Shown here: positions 1-9,295 of the stretch, piece by piece | Layout of the letters: each line of letters begins with the position of its first letter | How positions within the stretch are numbered: the first letter of the stretch is position 1 | Source: Gemmatimonadota bacterium | Lineage (GTDB): Bacteria > Gemmatimonadota > Gemmatimonadetes > Longimicrobiales > Gaopeijiaceae | DNA length: 37,436 bases | Direction: 5' to 3' | Assembly: GCA_029863525.1 (NCBI GenBank) | Contig: JAOTVL010000017.1 | Location: 1-37,436 of the forward strand | Notes under the pieces: generated by a model | What the model was told of the DNA's origin: nothing | The model's input: the letters and a program-made list of their open reading frames with translations, nothing else | Databases searched by the model: none | Position numbers and translations under genes: made by a program

Positions 1-18
1 ACGACGCTCTTCCGATCT
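1..18. other. Illumina adapter remnant
   Basis: The first 18 bases, ACGACGCTCTTCCGATCT, are identical to the 3' end of the standard Illumina TruSeq read 1 adapter. They are library-construction sequence and not genome. The reading frame of the adjoining GMC oxidoreductase makes sense only from about base 19-21 on, which supports a chimeric junction there. The window therefore begins at a contig end. Confidence 0.95.
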
Positions 19-20
19 CC

Positions 21-695
21 GATGGCGCGTCGGCCATGCATGTCTACATGCCCTGGTGGCTGTATCAGGAACAGGCCGGGGGCGCACTCGACTTCGCTCG
101 CGGTTATCACATCGAGTTCGGCGGGGGGCGCAAGATGCCCGGTTTCGGCTTCATGGGAGGGTTGGCCCCCTTCACGGATGGCGCCTACGGCCGACGCTTC
201 AAGGAGGACTGTCGACGCTATTACGGGTCCTTCATCTGGTTCGACGGTCGTGGCGAGATGATCCCGAACGAGGATTGCTACTGCGAGATCGATCCTGACG
301 GCGTCGATCAGTGGGGCATCCCGACGTTGCGTTTCCAATGGCAGTGGTCCGATCACGAGCTGAACCAGGCGCGGCACATGCAGCGGACTTTCGCGACGAT
401 CATCGACGCGATGGGTGGCCGGGTCACGAGCGCGGTCCACGAAGACGGGGTCGACGCGATCGCACGCCCCGGGCAGATCATACACGAGGTAGGAGGGGTG
501 ATCATGGGAGACGACCCGTCGCGGTCGGTCCTCAACGAATTCTGCCAGTCGTGGGAGGTCGACAACCTGTTCGTTACGGACGGTGGTTGCTTCGTATCGA
601 ACGCCGACAAGAACCCGACGCTTTCCATCATGGCCATCGCGTGGCGCGCATCGGACTACATCGTTGAGCAACTCGCTTCGAGGAGTATCGGATGA
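21..695 (+). CDS. GMC family oxidoreductase, C-terminal part (5' end missing)
   Basis: This is the C-terminal portion of an FAD-dependent glucose-methanol-choline oxidoreductase, of the type that pairs with a gluconate 2-dehydrogenase subunit 3-like protein to oxidise sugar hydroxyls in the periplasm. The frame is open back to the adapter junction, so the FAD-binding N-terminus is lost and no real start is present; the ATG at 36 is internal. Visible GMC_oxred_C features are the catalytic His in HEVGGVIMGDDP and, near the end, the NPTLSIMA segment carrying the conserved Asn, followed by the usual final helix. The stop overlaps the next start as ATGA, so the two subunits are translationally coupled. 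Family assignment is firm; the substrate (a sugar or polyol) is inferred from the neighbours. Confidence 0.9.
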   Translation, partial: DGASAMHVYMPWWLYQEQAGGALDFARGYHIEFGGGRKMPGFGFMGGLAPFTDGAYGRRFKEDCRRYYGSFIWFDGRGEMIPNEDCYCEIDPDGVDQWGIPTLRFQWQWSDHELNQARHMQRTFATIIDAMGGRVTSAVHEDGVDAIARPGQIIHEVGGVIMGDDPSRSVLNEFCQSWEVDNLFVTDGGCFVSNADKNPTLSIMAIAWRASDYIVEQLASRSIG

Positions 696-1435
696 GCAAT
701 CGACGCGCGCTCCCGGTCCTGAGTCCCGAGGAGGCGAAGACCTCGGCGTCGACGACCGGCGGCCTTTCCATGGATCGTAGGCACGCCCTGAAGGTCATGG
801 CGCTCGCAGCGGCAGGCCCCACGCTCGCGACGTGCGCTCCCGGCGAGGCGCCCACCGACATGACGCTGCCCGAGCCCACGAGCAACCCACGTGCCGCAGG
901 AACCGCGTGGGATCCGGACTTGGTCGCTCCGACCGTTCCATGGGCGCGCACGCTCGCGGAGAGCGAGCTCGCCGCGCTCGCAGCCCTGTGCGATGTGATT
1001 CTACCCTCCGACGAGCGCTCCCCGGCTGCGAGCGAGGTGGGCGCCCATGAATTCATCGACGAGTGGGTGAGCGCACCGTACCCGTCGAACGAGCGCGATG
1101 CGGTCCTCATTCGCGGGGGGCTCCTCTGGCTCGACCGTGAGGCGGAGCGTCGCTTCGGAAGCTCCGAGCCCGACGTCGCGCTCCGTTTTGCGGATCTGGG
1201 CCCTGAGCAGCAACACGACATCTGCGACGACATCTGTTACGAGCAGGACGCAGGTCCGGGATTCGAGTCTGCCGCGCGCTTCTTCGATCGAGTTCGATAC
1301 CTGACCTCGACGGCTTTTTGGACGACGACGGTGGGGATGCAGGACCTTCAGTACGTGGGCAACGTCCCGCTGCAGCGGTGGGATCCCCCGCCGCCGGAAG
1401 TCCTTCGCCACATCGGGCTGGAGCCGTCCCCGTGA
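692..1435 (+). CDS. Gluconate 2-dehydrogenase subunit 3-like protein (Tat signal)
   Basis: This is the small non-catalytic subunit of a membrane-associated flavin dehydrogenase. In this family the small subunit carries the Tat signal that takes the folded FAD subunit across the membrane. Residues about 27-47 give a twin-arginine region (MDRRHALKVMALAAAG) followed by a Cys-containing segment, LATC, that only loosely resembles a lipobox. The mature part (AELAALCDVILPSDERSPAA, then HEFIDEWV) is typical of PF13618. The ATG at 692 is chosen because it overlaps the GMC stop by 4 bases; an internal ATG at 770 would start just before the twin arginines but has no clear ribosome-binding site. The end overlaps the MFS start as GTGA. 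It very likely forms a complex with the upstream GMC protein. Confidence 0.85.
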   Translation: MSNRRALPVLSPEEAKTSASTTGGLSMDRRHALKVMALAAAGPTLATCAPGEAPTDMTLPEPTSNPRAAGTAWDPDLVAPTVPWARTLAESELAALAALCDVILPSDERSPAASEVGAHEFIDEWVSAPYPSNERDAVLIRGGLLWLDREAERRFGSSEPDVALRFADLGPEQQHDICDDICYEQDAGPGFESAARFFDRVRYLTSTAFWTTTVGMQDLQYVGNVPLQRWDPPPPEVLRHIGLEPSP

Positions 1436-2898
1436 CCCAGTCGCCCGCTTCCCCACCCGTGAGAGCCGACCGACTCTTCCTCGGGAGCTGTGTCGCCCTG
1501 GTCGCGACTTCTGTCGCTTTTGCCACGGTGGGCGCAGTCATGCTCGCGCTCAAGCGCGAGTTCGTTCTGACCAACGAAGAGGTCGGCTGGATCGGCGGAG
1601 CCGCGCTTTGGGGCTTCGCCGTGTCACAGCTCGTCTTCGCGCCGCTCGCTGATTCGATCGGCATGCGCGCGCTCCTGCGATTCGCATTCGTGGGCCATCT
1701 GATCGGTGCGCTCACCATGATCTCGGCGAGCGGCTTCTTCCTGCTCTTTGCCGGTGCCCTCGTGATCGCCATGGGCAATGGACTGGTGGAGGCGGCGTGC
1801 AACCCGCTCGTCGCGTCTCTCTACCCCGACAACAAGACGGTAAAGCTCAACCAGTTCCACGTCTGGTTCCCGGGGGGTGTCGTGATCGGTGGGCTGGCTG
1901 CCTTCGCGCTCGACTCCGTGGGCGTGACCGATTGGCAGGTCAAGATCGGACTGATCCTCGTTCCGACCCTCGCGTATGGGTGGCTGATCCTCCGTGAGCC
2001 GTTTCCGGTGACCGAAGGCGTCGGCGCGGGGGTGAGCATGGGCGAGATGTTCCGGGCGGCGTTCGCGACGCCCCTCATGTGGGTGATGCTGATCGCCATG
2101 GCCATGACGGCATCCGTCGAGCTCGGGCCGAACCGTTGGGTTCCGGCCGTGCTCGAGGCTGGAGGCATCGCGGGGATTCTGGTGCTGGTCTGGATCAACG
2201 GGCTCATGGCGGTCATGCGCTATCGGGCCGGGACCGTGGTGCACCGGTTCTCTCCGACAGGACTTCTCTTGGCGTCCGCCGTCGTATCCGGCGTCGGCTT
2301 GCTCGCCCTCAGCTACACGAGCAGCACGGTCATGACCTTCGCAGCAGCGACGGTCTTCGCCCTCGGTGTCTGCTATTTCTGGCCGACCATGCTCGGCGTC
2401 GTCTCGGAGCGGATCCCTCGCTCCGGTGCGTTGGGGCTCGGGCTGATGGGGACGGTGGGGATGGCCACCGTGGGGCTGATCACCTCACCCCAGATGGGCA
2501 GCGTTGCCGATCGGTTCGCACACACGCGTCTACCGACCGAGGCCACCGTGGATCTTCTCCAACGCGCGGAACCTGTGCTCCGCGGTGACGGCAGTACCGA
2601 CGCGATCGTCGCGCTCGACGCCATCGAAGCGGTCGGGGTGGGGTATCGAGCCGAGGGAGAACTCCCAGCGCCCGAGACCGCGAATGCGCTTCGGGCGCTC
2701 ATCGCTTCGGACGTCGATCCCGATCTCGTCGGGCGAGCCCAAGCGATCCTCGGACCAGCCGACAACTACGGCGGCAAGATCTCCTTCCGCTACGTCGTGC
2801 CTCTGTGCGGAGTTCTCGTGCTGATCTTCGGCGTCCTCTATGTACGCGACCGAAGTGCAGGCGGGTACCGGGTCGAGTCGATCGCTGCAGGGCGCTGA
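1432..2898 (+). CDS. MFS transporter, sugar-permease type, with extra loop before last helix
   Basis: A major facilitator superfamily permease of about 488 residues with 12 predicted membrane helices. Its place between sugar dehydrogenase subunits and sugar-handling enzymes suggests uptake of a sugar or oxidised sugar. The GTG at 1432 is chosen because it overlaps the previous stop by 4 bases and puts the first helix (LGSCVALVATSVAFATVG) at the expected place; an in-frame ATG at 1318 would lie deep inside the previous gene. Motif-A-like residues occur after TM2 (PLADSIGMRALL). Unusually, a soluble stretch of about 85 residues (roughly 365-455, acidic and Ala-rich) sits between the last two helices. 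The substrate cannot be read from sequence. Confidence 0.85.
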   Translation: MTQSPASPPVRADRLFLGSCVALVATSVAFATVGAVMLALKREFVLTNEEVGWIGGAALWGFAVSQLVFAPLADSIGMRALLRFAFVGHLIGALTMISASGFFLLFAGALVIAMGNGLVEAACNPLVASLYPDNKTVKLNQFHVWFPGGVVIGGLAAFALDSVGVTDWQVKIGLILVPTLAYGWLILREPFPVTEGVGAGVSMGEMFRAAFATPLMWVMLIAMAMTASVELGPNRWVPAVLEAGGIAGILVLVWINGLMAVMRYRAGTVVHRFSPTGLLLASAVVSGVGLLALSYTSSTVMTFAAATVFALGVCYFWPTMLGVVSERIPRSGALGLGLMGTVGMATVGLITSPQMGSVADRFAHTRLPTEATVDLLQRAEPVLRGDGSTDAIVALDAIEAVGVGYRAEGELPAPETANALRALIASDVDPDLVGRAQAILGPADNYGGKISFRYVVPLCGVLVLIFGVLYVRDRSAGGYRVESIAAGR

Positions 2899-2905
2899 GG
2901 GCACG

Positions 2906-4108
2906 ATGAGGCTGCGCCTCGGGATGGTGGGTGGTGGCCCCGGCGCGTTCATCGGCGGCGTGCACCGGATGGCGGCCGCCCTCGACGGGGACTTCGATCT
3001 CGTCGCCGGCGCGTTCAGCTCGAATCCCGCCAGATCCGAGGAGACCGGACGCTCCCTCGGTCTGGACCCGTCGCGCGTGTACGGCTCGTTCGAAGAGATG
3101 GCGCGGGGCGAACACGCGCTGCCCGAGCCGGCCCGCATCCAAGTCGTCTCGATCGTCACGCCGAACCACCTGCACCATGCGGTGGCGAAGGCGTTCCTCG
3201 AGTGTGGGATTCACGTCGTGTGTGACAAACCGCTGACGACGACGATTGAGGACGCGGAGGAGCTGTGCCATCTGGCGGCGGAGCGAGCGTTGGTCTTCGC
3301 CCTGACGCACAACTACACCGGCTATCCGATGGTGAAAGAGGCCCGAGCCCGCGTTCGGGCCGGCAGCCTGGGGAGCCTCCGCAAGGTCGTCGTCGAGTAC
3401 TCGCAGGGCTGGCTTCGCACGTTGCTCGAGGCAGAGGGCCAGAAGCAGGCCGAGTGGCGGGGCGATCCCGACCGAGCGGGCGTGTCGTCGGCGCTGGCGG
3501 ACATCGGCAGCCACGCGCACAACCTGGTCCGGTACGTCACCGGGCTCGAGGTGACGCGGTTGTTTGCCGACCTGGGGACCGTCGTCGTCGGTCGCGCCAT
3601 GGAAGACGACGCGACCGTGCTTCTCGAGCTCGAAGGCGGCGTACGGGCGGTGCTCATGGCCTCTCAGATTTCGACGGGAGAGCGGAACCACCTTCGGCTG
3701 CGTGCATACGGATCGGATCGCGCGCTGGACTGGTGTCAGGAAGATCCCGATCGCCTCCGCCTGGTCGGACCCGACGGAGGGGAGGAGATCGTATTCCGCG
3801 GCGATCCTTCACTGTCGATGGAGGCGCAGAGCGCGACACGCCTCCCGGCGGGGCACCCGGAGGGCTTCATCGAAGCGTTCGCGAACATCTATCGTGGCGT
3901 GGCTCAGGCGGTGAGGAACTCCGTTGCGACTGCGGCCGTAGGCCCGCACGCTGGAGTCGGGGCCGCGTCCCCGGCACCCGGCCTCGACTTCCCCACCGTC
4001 CGTGACGGCGCGTTCGGGGTGCACTTCATACATCGCGCCGTCGAGAGCGCTGCCCGTGGGACCTGGATCGACATGACCTATGAACCACCTGGCAAAGAGA
4101 GCCCGTGA
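2906..4108 (+). CDS. Gfo/Idh/MocA family oxidoreductase
   Basis: An NAD(P)-dependent cytoplasmic oxidoreductase of about 400 residues that interconverts sugar hydroxyl and keto groups. The N-terminal Rossmann fold begins [16 protein letters not shown]. The conserved Lys-Pro motif appears as VCDKPLTTT and the C-terminal domain carries [15 protein letters not shown], matching the Gx3DxGxH motif with its catalytic Asp and His. The ATG at 2906 is preferred over an in-frame ATG at 2840 inside the MFS gene, because it is preceded by GAGGG and starts directly with the Rossmann strand. The gene lies 7 bases after the permease and 19 bases before the isomerase. A role in reducing a 3-keto sugar made by the GMC dehydrogenase is inference. 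Confidence 0.9.
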   Translation: MRLRLGMVGGGPGAFIGGVHRMAAALDGDFDLVAGAFSSNPARSEETGRSLGLDPSRVYGSFEEMARGEHALPEPARIQVVSIVTPNHLHHAVAKAFLECGIHVVCDKPLTTTIEDAEELCHLAAERALVFALTHNYTGYPMVKEARARVRAGSLGSLRKVVVEYSQGWLRTLLEAEGQKQAEWRGDPDRAGVSSALADIGSHAHNLVRYVTGLEVTRLFADLGTVVVGRAMEDDATVLLELEGGVRAVLMASQISTGERNHLRLRAYGSDRALDWCQEDPDRLRLVGPDGGEEIVFRGDPSLSMEAQSATRLPAGHPEGFIEAFANIYRGVAQAVRNSVATAAVGPHAGVGAASPAPGLDFPTVRDGAFGVHFIHRAVESAARGTWIDMTYEPPGKESP

Positions 4109-4127
4109 TGCGCCTCGGAAAGAACCG

Positions 4128-5129
4128 ATGAGCCGACCCGTCACGCTGTTCACCGGCCAATGGGCCGACCTCCCGCTCGCGATCCTGGCGGAGAAGGCGG
4201 CGTCGTGGGGCTACGATGGGCTCGAGCTTGCTTGTTGGGGGGATCACTTCGACGTGATCCGTGCCGCCGAAGACCCGGACTACTGCGTCGAGCGGCGGGA
4301 GCTGCTCGCTTCGCACGGACTCGCGGTCCACGCAATCAGCAATCATCTGGCCGGCCAAGCGGTTTGCGACAGGATCGACGAGCGTCATCGCGCCATTCTT
4401 CCCGACCACGTTTGGGGCGACGGAACAGCAGAGGGCGTTCGCAGCCGCGCCGCGGAAGAGATGAAGCATACGGCACGCGCGGCGGCCAACCTCGGGGTGG
4501 GGGTGGTCAACGGGTTCACCGGTAGTTCCATCTGGCACCTGCTTTACTCGTTCCCTCCTGTACCGGATGAGATGGTCGAGGCGGGCTTCACGGATTTCGC
4601 CGATCGTTGGTCGCCCATTTTGGACGTTTTCGACGAGGTCGGTGTCCGCTTCGCGCTGGAGGTGCATCCGACGGAGATCGCCTTCGACATCGTCACGGCG
4701 GAACGGGCGCTCGAGGTGCTCGGTCGGCGGGAGGCGTTCGGCTTCAACTACGACCCGAGTCACCTCGCTTATCAGGGCGTCGACTGTGTGGAGTTCCTGC
4801 GCCGATTTGGAGATCGCGTGTATCATGCGCACATGAAGGACGTCTGGTGGTCGGATCGTCCGATGCCGTCGGGCGTGTTCGGCGGGCATCTGCCGTTCGG
4901 TCACGCGGATCGGTACTGGGAGTTCCGCTCGCTCGGTCGCGGCTACGTCCCGTTCGAGGAGGTGATCCGCGCGCTCAACCGGTGCGGGTACGAAGGCCCG
5001 CTCTCCGTGGAGTGGGAGGACTCGGGTATGGACCGCGAGCACGGAGCCGAGGAAGCGTGCTCGTTCGTGCGCGGTCTCGACTTCCCGCCCTCGGAGGAGG
5101 CGTTCGACGCGGCCTTCTCCGGCCAGTGA
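4128..5129 (+). CDS. Sugar phosphate isomerase/epimerase family protein (xylose-isomerase-like TIM barrel)
   Basis: A 333-residue TIM-barrel protein of the AP endonuclease 2/xylose isomerase-like family, which contains sugar isomerases, epimerases and 3-keto-glycoside-processing enzymes. Likely metal and catalytic residues lie in the expected strands: Glu in [13 protein letters not shown], Asp and His in [11 protein letters not shown], His in YHAHMKD and Glu in LSVEWEDSG. The ATG at 4128 is preferred because it begins directly before the first strand ([11 protein letters not shown]). The ATG at 4080 overlaps the previous gene and adds a basic 16-residue tail, but cannot be excluded. It is the last gene of the sugar operon. 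Whether it isomerises a free sugar or acts on a keto-glycoside is not decided by sequence. Confidence 0.87.
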   Translation: MSRPVTLFTGQWADLPLAILAEKAASWGYDGLELACWGDHFDVIRAAEDPDYCVERRELLASHGLAVHAISNHLAGQAVCDRIDERHRAILPDHVWGDGTAEGVRSRAAEEMKHTARAAANLGVGVVNGFTGSSIWHLLYSFPPVPDEMVEAGFTDFADRWSPILDVFDEVGVRFALEVHPTEIAFDIVTAERALEVLGRREAFGFNYDPSHLAYQGVDCVEFLRRFGDRVYHAHMKDVWWSDRPMPSGVFGGHLPFGHADRYWEFRSLGRGYVPFEEVIRALNRCGYEGPLSVEWEDSGMDREHGAEEACSFVRGLDFPPSEEAFDAAFSGQ

Positions 5130-5412
5130 GCCGTTCGGAGGCGCCGACACCCACCGGAGTGTGTCGGGCTCGGTCCTCGGCGCGGTACGTGACGACGACC
5201 ATCGGGTCTGGATAGGGCTCGACTCGGCGCGCACTGCGTCGAGGAAGCGATGGCGGAATGTGCTTCCGATCAGCGAAGCGCGATGAGGGCGTCCATGGTG
5301 CCGAGACTATCGCCACGTCGCCGCTCGGAGGCCGTCGACGGGCCGGATCGGCGCGGCGGATCGGATCCCCGGCTCACCTGGATGTCACCCCGAGCCCACG
5401 TTACCGTCCACG
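5130..5412. other. Intergenic region, no gene seen
   Basis: These 283 bases separate the isomerase from the next MFS gene. Apart from the small hairpin near the left end, no convincing coding sequence, promoter pair or RNA is visible. Short open frames here are GC-rich, have no recognisable motif and read through neighbouring genes in the wrong frame. A promoter for the MFS gene probably lies here but cannot be pointed out. Confidence 0.5.
5144..5167 (+). terminator. Possible hairpin after the sugar operon
   Basis: A 7-bp perfect stem (CCGACAC at 5144-5150 with GTGTCGG at 5161-5167) around a 10-base loop lies 14 bases after the isomerase stop. There is no T-run after it, so it is at best a weak or factor-assisted terminator or an mRNA-stabilising end. 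Confidence 0.3.
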
Positions 5413-6714
5413 GTGACCGCGCGTTTCCGACTCGCCTTCCGGGCCCTGCGACATCGCGACCTCCGCCTGTTCTTTGCCGGACAGGCCGTGTCCCTGGTCG
5501 GTACCTGGATGCAGCAGGTGGCGATGAGTTGGCTCGTGTACCGGCTCACCGGTTCCGCGCTTCTCCTGGGCGTCATCAGCTTTTCGAGCCAGTTCCCCTC
5601 CTTCCTGATGGCTCCGTTTGCCGGCGCGCTGGCCGATCGCTGGAGCCGATATCGGATGGTCGTGGTCGCACAGACACTGTCGATGATCCAGGCGACGGTG
5701 CTCGCGGTCCTGGTGATTACCGACGTCGTGACCGTCACGCACCTCATTGTCCTGTCCGTGATGATCGGGCTCATCAATGGGGTCGACGTACCGGCTCGGC
5801 AGGCACTGATGATTCGGCTGGTCCGCGGCGCGGACGACCTCCCCAACGCCATCGCGCTGAACTCGTCGATGTTCAACGCGGCCCGGTTGGTCGGGCCCGC
5901 GTTGGCCGGCGTGCTGATTGGACTCGTCGGCGAGGGCCCGGTCTTCGTGCTCAACGCGGCGTCATACATCGCGGTCCTGTGGGCGCTCGCTCAGCTGAGG
6001 GTGTCTCGCCAGCCCGGCCAGCCCGTGGGCTCGGTACTGCGGAGCATGGTCGAGGGATTCTCGTATGCGGTGAGGTCCCCGCCGATTCGAGATCTTCTGA
6101 TCCTGCTGTCGGGGATCTCGCTGGTGGGCGTGCCGTATGTCGTGCTATTCCCGGTCTTCGCGCGCGACGTGTTGGGCGGCGGGGCCGGGACGCTCGGCTT
6201 GCTCACCTCGAGTGCCGGCCTCGGGTCTCTGGCGGGTGCGCTCGCTCTTGCGTCCCGGAGCACCGTGCGTGGCCTCGGGCCGGTTTTGGCCTGGGGCATC
6301 GTGGCGTTCGGCGCGTCGCTGATGGGTTTCGCCTTTTCCCGAACCCTTCCGCTTTCGTGCGCCCTGCTCGTCGTGAGCGGCTTCGCGATGATCGTGGTCA
6401 CGGCTTCGACGAACACGATTCTGCAGACGATCGTCAGCGAGGAAATGCGCGGCAGGATCATGAGTCTCTACACGATGGCGTTCGTCGGCATGACCCCGCT
6501 TGGCGGGCTCGCCGGTGGGGCGATCGCGAGCCGCGTGGGCGCGCCTACGGCAGTCGTTCTAGGTGGCGCGGGGTGTATGGCCCTTGCTGCCTGGACGTTC
6601 TGGCGGCTGCCAGCGCTCCGAAGCCTGATCCGGCCGATCTACGCGGAGCTCGGAATCATCCCCGAGGTGGCGACAGGGCTTCAAAGTGTCAGCGAGATGC
6701 GTCCGCGCGCGTGA
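5413..6714 (+). CDS. MFS transporter, EntS/MFS_3-like exporter
   Basis: A 433-residue major facilitator protein with 12 predicted helices. The opening (FRALRHRDLRLFFAGQAVSL then GTWMQQVAMSWLVYRLTGS) is characteristic of the MFS_3/EntS-like group, whose studied members export siderophores or drugs. Motif-A-like GALADRWSRYRM occurs between TM2 and TM3. The GTG at 5413 is chosen because it begins just ahead of this conserved N-terminus; no clear Shine-Dalgarno precedes it. It stands alone and converges on the DUF1028 gene. Export is inferred from family; the cargo is unknown. Confidence 0.87.
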   Translation: MTARFRLAFRALRHRDLRLFFAGQAVSLVGTWMQQVAMSWLVYRLTGSALLLGVISFSSQFPSFLMAPFAGALADRWSRYRMVVVAQTLSMIQATVLAVLVITDVVTVTHLIVLSVMIGLINGVDVPARQALMIRLVRGADDLPNAIALNSSMFNAARLVGPALAGVLIGLVGEGPVFVLNAASYIAVLWALAQLRVSRQPGQPVGSVLRSMVEGFSYAVRSPPIRDLLILLSGISLVGVPYVVLFPVFARDVLGGGAGTLGLLTSSAGLGSLAGALALASRSTVRGLGPVLAWGIVAFGASLMGFAFSRTLPLSCALLVVSGFAMIVVTASTNTILQTIVSEEMRGRIMSLYTMAFVGMTPLGGLAGGAIASRVGAPTAVVLGGAGCMALAAWTFWRLPALRSLIRPIYAELGIIPEVATGLQSVSEMRPRA

Positions 6715-6730
6715 GATCCAGCCCCGCCAA

Positions 6731-6806
6731 CTGCTCGCTTTCGCGTCATCGGCTCACTTTCGCGCCAACGCCTAACTCTCGCGTCAGCGGCTCACCCTCG
6801 CGATCG
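6731..6806. repeat. Four imperfect 19-bp tandem repeats
   Basis: Four head-to-tail units of exactly 19 bases lie at 6731-6749, 6750-6768, 6769-6787 and 6788-6806. The approximate consensus is CGGCTCACTTTCGCGTCAN, and TCGCG is kept in every unit. The array fills the gap between the convergent MFS and DUF1028 genes and runs into the last codons of the DUF1028 gene, whose stop lies in the third unit. It is not an obvious hairpin terminator. It could be a slippage-generated array or a protein-binding site. Confidence 0.6.
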
Positions 6807-7845
6807 AGAGAATCCGCCGCCGGACCTCCTCCGCCCGACCCTGTTCTTCGAGCCGCTCCCACATCCGGTCGACCGTCCGCTCATCGACGTATCCCGAAAC
6901 CGCACGTTGCCACCCCTGGTCCGCGCGGAAGCGGTCGACGGCGGCGATCGCCTCCGGACCATAGACGTCGGCGCCCGAGGCCTCGACATCGACCTCCGTT
7001 ACCTGTGGCTGGAAGTAGCCGAGCGCGTGCAGGACGAGCTTGAGCTGTAGGACGTCTGCGCCAGCGAATTGGCGCAGCGTTCGGAAACCGAGCGTCTCGG
7101 AGACGGTGTCGTAGATGCGGCGGATCTCCCGGACCGGCTCGGCGTGCTCACATACGTTGATGTCGACCGTGACACCGTCGGGGCGCCGAGACATGCCGTC
7201 ACGGGGATCTGCCACGAGGACCGCAGCGGACTGGATGTCCCCATGCCGTCCGTCACCCCCCAGCTCCTGTCCGGCCATGAGTGCCTCGATGAGTCGATCG
7301 GCGAGATGGCGCGCCGATCCACCGCTCGCCGAGAACGTCTCCGCGACGATGTCGACGACCTCGGTACTGACCAGCGAATTCCCCTGGACGGCGAAGTTGA
7401 TCCCCGAGCGTTCCGCCACCCAGTCTCCGTCGGCCTCCGCCCCGTACTGCCCCGACCCGGTCCACTGAGCCGTCCGGCCGCGCATGTCGATGACGCCTAC
7501 CTGACGGCGCTCGCGTCCCTCGTCCGCGGCCACGACCCGGTCCATTGCCTCTCGGGGCGCGACCCCCTGCTCGAGCAGGTCGAGCAGGTCATTCCCGTAT
7601 TCCAGCCGAGTTCCGCCTTGTGTCGCGACCGCCCCGACTCCCGGCCGAACCCACGGGACGGCGTTGCCCACGCAGGGCCGACGCGTCGTGACCGCGACGC
7701 CCGACTCTCCCGTCGTCGGATCGATGGCCACGATCGAGAACGTGTGGAATTCCGGTTCGGGTCCCCACGCCGCGGGCTCCTGGGCGCAGATGGAAGAGGC
7801 GAGGAGAAAGGGTGCGCACAGCGAGGGAAGAGAGGCGCGCTTCAT
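6784..7845 (-). CDS. DUF1028 protein with C-terminal peptidoglycan-binding domain
   Basis: An exported 353-residue protein. Residues 1-21 form a signal peptide (cleavage near SICA/Q). Residues about 32-235 are DUF1028, a family with the N-terminal-nucleophile hydrolase fold: HTFSIVAIDPTTGESGVAV, then GVGAVATQGG and RRQVGVIDMRGRTAQWTG. The C-terminal 100 residues (VLQLKLVLHALGYF, then DVYGPEAIAAVDRFR, then GYVDERTVDRMW) match a PG_binding_1 domain, suggesting attachment to the cell wall in the periplasm. GGAG precedes the ATG at a good distance. The gene is divergent from argG across 138 bases and has a shorter paralogue at 32299-33135. Reaction and substrate are unknown; amide hydrolysis is a guess from the fold. 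Confidence 0.85.
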   Translation of the reverse strand: MKRASLPSLCAPFLLASSICAQEPAAWGPEPEFHTFSIVAIDPTTGESGVAVTTRRPCVGNAVPWVRPGVGAVATQGGTRLEYGNDLLDLLEQGVAPREAMDRVVAADEGRERRQVGVIDMRGRTAQWTGSGQYGAEADGDWVAERSGINFAVQGNSLVSTEVVDIVAETFSASGGSARHLADRLIEALMAGQELGGDGRHGDIQSAAVLVADPRDGMSRRPDGVTVDINVCEHAEPVREIRRIYDTVSETLGFRTLRQFAGADVLQLKLVLHALGYFQPQVTEVDVEASGADVYGPEAIAAVDRFRADQGWQRAVSGYVDERTVDRMWERLEEQGRAEEVRRRILSIARVSR

Positions 7846-7983
7846 TCCGAACTCCAGTGACTGCGGGGATCACGATGTCTGGCGAAAACCGGAGGATTTC
7901 TACACCCTTCGGCCCCCACGATCCCGAGACCCCCACGGCGACCCGCCGCCCTGTTCGGTCGACGCCCCGAGAATTGCACGGAC

Positions 7984-9225
7984 ATGAGCAAGAAGAAGGT
8001 CGTTCTCGCCTATAGCGGAGGGCTCGATACCGCGTGCATCCTGAAGGACCTACAGGAGCACGGGTACGACGTCATCGCGTACGTGGCGGACGTCGGGCAA
8101 CAAGAAGACTTCGACGAGGTGGCCGAGCGCGCCAAGGCGACCGGAGCGTCGAAGGTCTTTGTCGAGAATCTCCAGCACGATTTCGTGACGGAGTTCATCT
8201 TCCCGGCGATCGCTGGAAACGCGGTCTACGAGAATCGCTATCTGCTCGGCACGTCGCTCGCGCGGCCGGTGATCGCACGCCGACAGGTCGAGATCGCGCT
8301 CGACGAGGGTGCCCATGCGGTCGCGCATGGCGCGACCGGCAAGGGAAACGACCAAGTCAGGTTCGAGCTCGCTTACGCCGCGCTCGCTCCCAGCCTGAAG
8401 GTGATCTCTCCGTGGAAGGACCCTGAATTCTTGAGCCGTTTCCAGGGACGCACCGACCTCCTTCGGTACGCCCGGGAGCACCGGATCCCGGTGGAGGCGA
8501 CCGCCGAAAAGCCGTACTCGAGCGACGAGAACCTCATGCACCGGTCCTACGAGGCGGGGATGCTCGAGGACCCGCTCGCGATCCCGCCGGAGGACATGTT
8601 CAAGCTGACGCGCTCCTTGGAGGACGCACCGGAGCAGTCGACCGATATGACGATCCACTTCAAGGATGCGATCCCCGTGCGCGTTGTCTGCGAATCGGAG
8701 AACGTGGATCTGACCGAGGCCGTGGCGCTCTTCGACTACTTGAACGAGAAGGGTGGGGAGCACGGAATCGGGCGAATCGACATGGTCGAGAACCGATTCG
8801 TGGGCATCAAGTCGAGAGGCGTCTACGAGACCCCGGGCGGGACGATCCTCCACCATGCAATCCGCGACCTCGAGGGGGTCGCCATGGATCGAGAGGTTCT
8901 GCGACTGCGGGACATGCTCTCGCCCCGATTCGCCGAGATCATCTACAACGGTTTTTGGTTCTCACCGGAGATGGACTTCATCCAGGCCGCCTTCAGGCAG
9001 TCCGAGCGCCTCATCGACGGCGAGGTGCACGTGCGGCTGTACAAAGGCAATGTGGTCTGCCGAGGACGCTCCTCGACGAGCTCGCTCTACGACCAGGAGC
9101 TGTCGTCCATGGACGTGGCGGGCGGCTACGATCAGCAGGACGCGCGGGGCTTCATCCGGATCAATGCGCTCCGCCTACGGGCGCACAAACTCATCTTGGG
9201 TAAGGCCGGCGAGGACGAAGAGTAG
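7984..9225 (+). CDS. argG: Argininosuccinate synthase
   Basis: This enzyme joins citrulline and aspartate with ATP to give argininosuccinate, the penultimate step of arginine synthesis, in the cytoplasm. The 413-residue length is normal. The N-terminal ATP pyrophosphatase motif [11 protein letters not shown] is at residues 9-19. Typical family segments follow: [30 protein letters not shown], the ISPWKDPEF region, and [15 protein letters not shown] near residues 178-192. No argH follows; the gene stands alone between an exported hydrolase and an unrelated minus-strand run. The upstream 138 bases show no clear promoter or leader RNA, and the Shine-Dalgarno is weak. Confidence 0.97.
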   Translation: MSKKKVVLAYSGGLDTACILKDLQEHGYDVIAYVADVGQQEDFDEVAERAKATGASKVFVENLQHDFVTEFIFPAIAGNAVYENRYLLGTSLARPVIARRQVEIALDEGAHAVAHGATGKGNDQVRFELAYAALAPSLKVISPWKDPEFLSRFQGRTDLLRYAREHRIPVEATAEKPYSSDENLMHRSYEAGMLEDPLAIPPEDMFKLTRSLEDAPEQSTDMTIHFKDAIPVRVVCESENVDLTEAVALFDYLNEKGGEHGIGRIDMVENRFVGIKSRGVYETPGGTILHHAIRDLEGVAMDREVLRLRDMLSPRFAEIIYNGFWFSPEMDFIQAAFRQSERLIDGEVHVRLYKGNVVCRGRSSTSSLYDQELSSMDVAGGYDQQDARGFIRINALRLRAHKLILGKAGEDEE

Positions 9226-9295
9226 CTGAGGGTCGTCGGGCCGAGCCGGGAAGGGCGGGACGGAGTGGCGGACCCACCCTGCCGGTGATCGTCGC

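Noticed and set aside
4026..5234. Open frame of 402 codons on the minus strand
   Set aside because: Antisense of the TIM-barrel isomerase, with no recognisable domain.
5250..7043. Open frame of 597 codons on the plus strand
   Set aside because: It overlaps the EntS-like MFS gene in another frame, is Arg/Gly/Pro-rich and has no hydrophobic or catalytic pattern.
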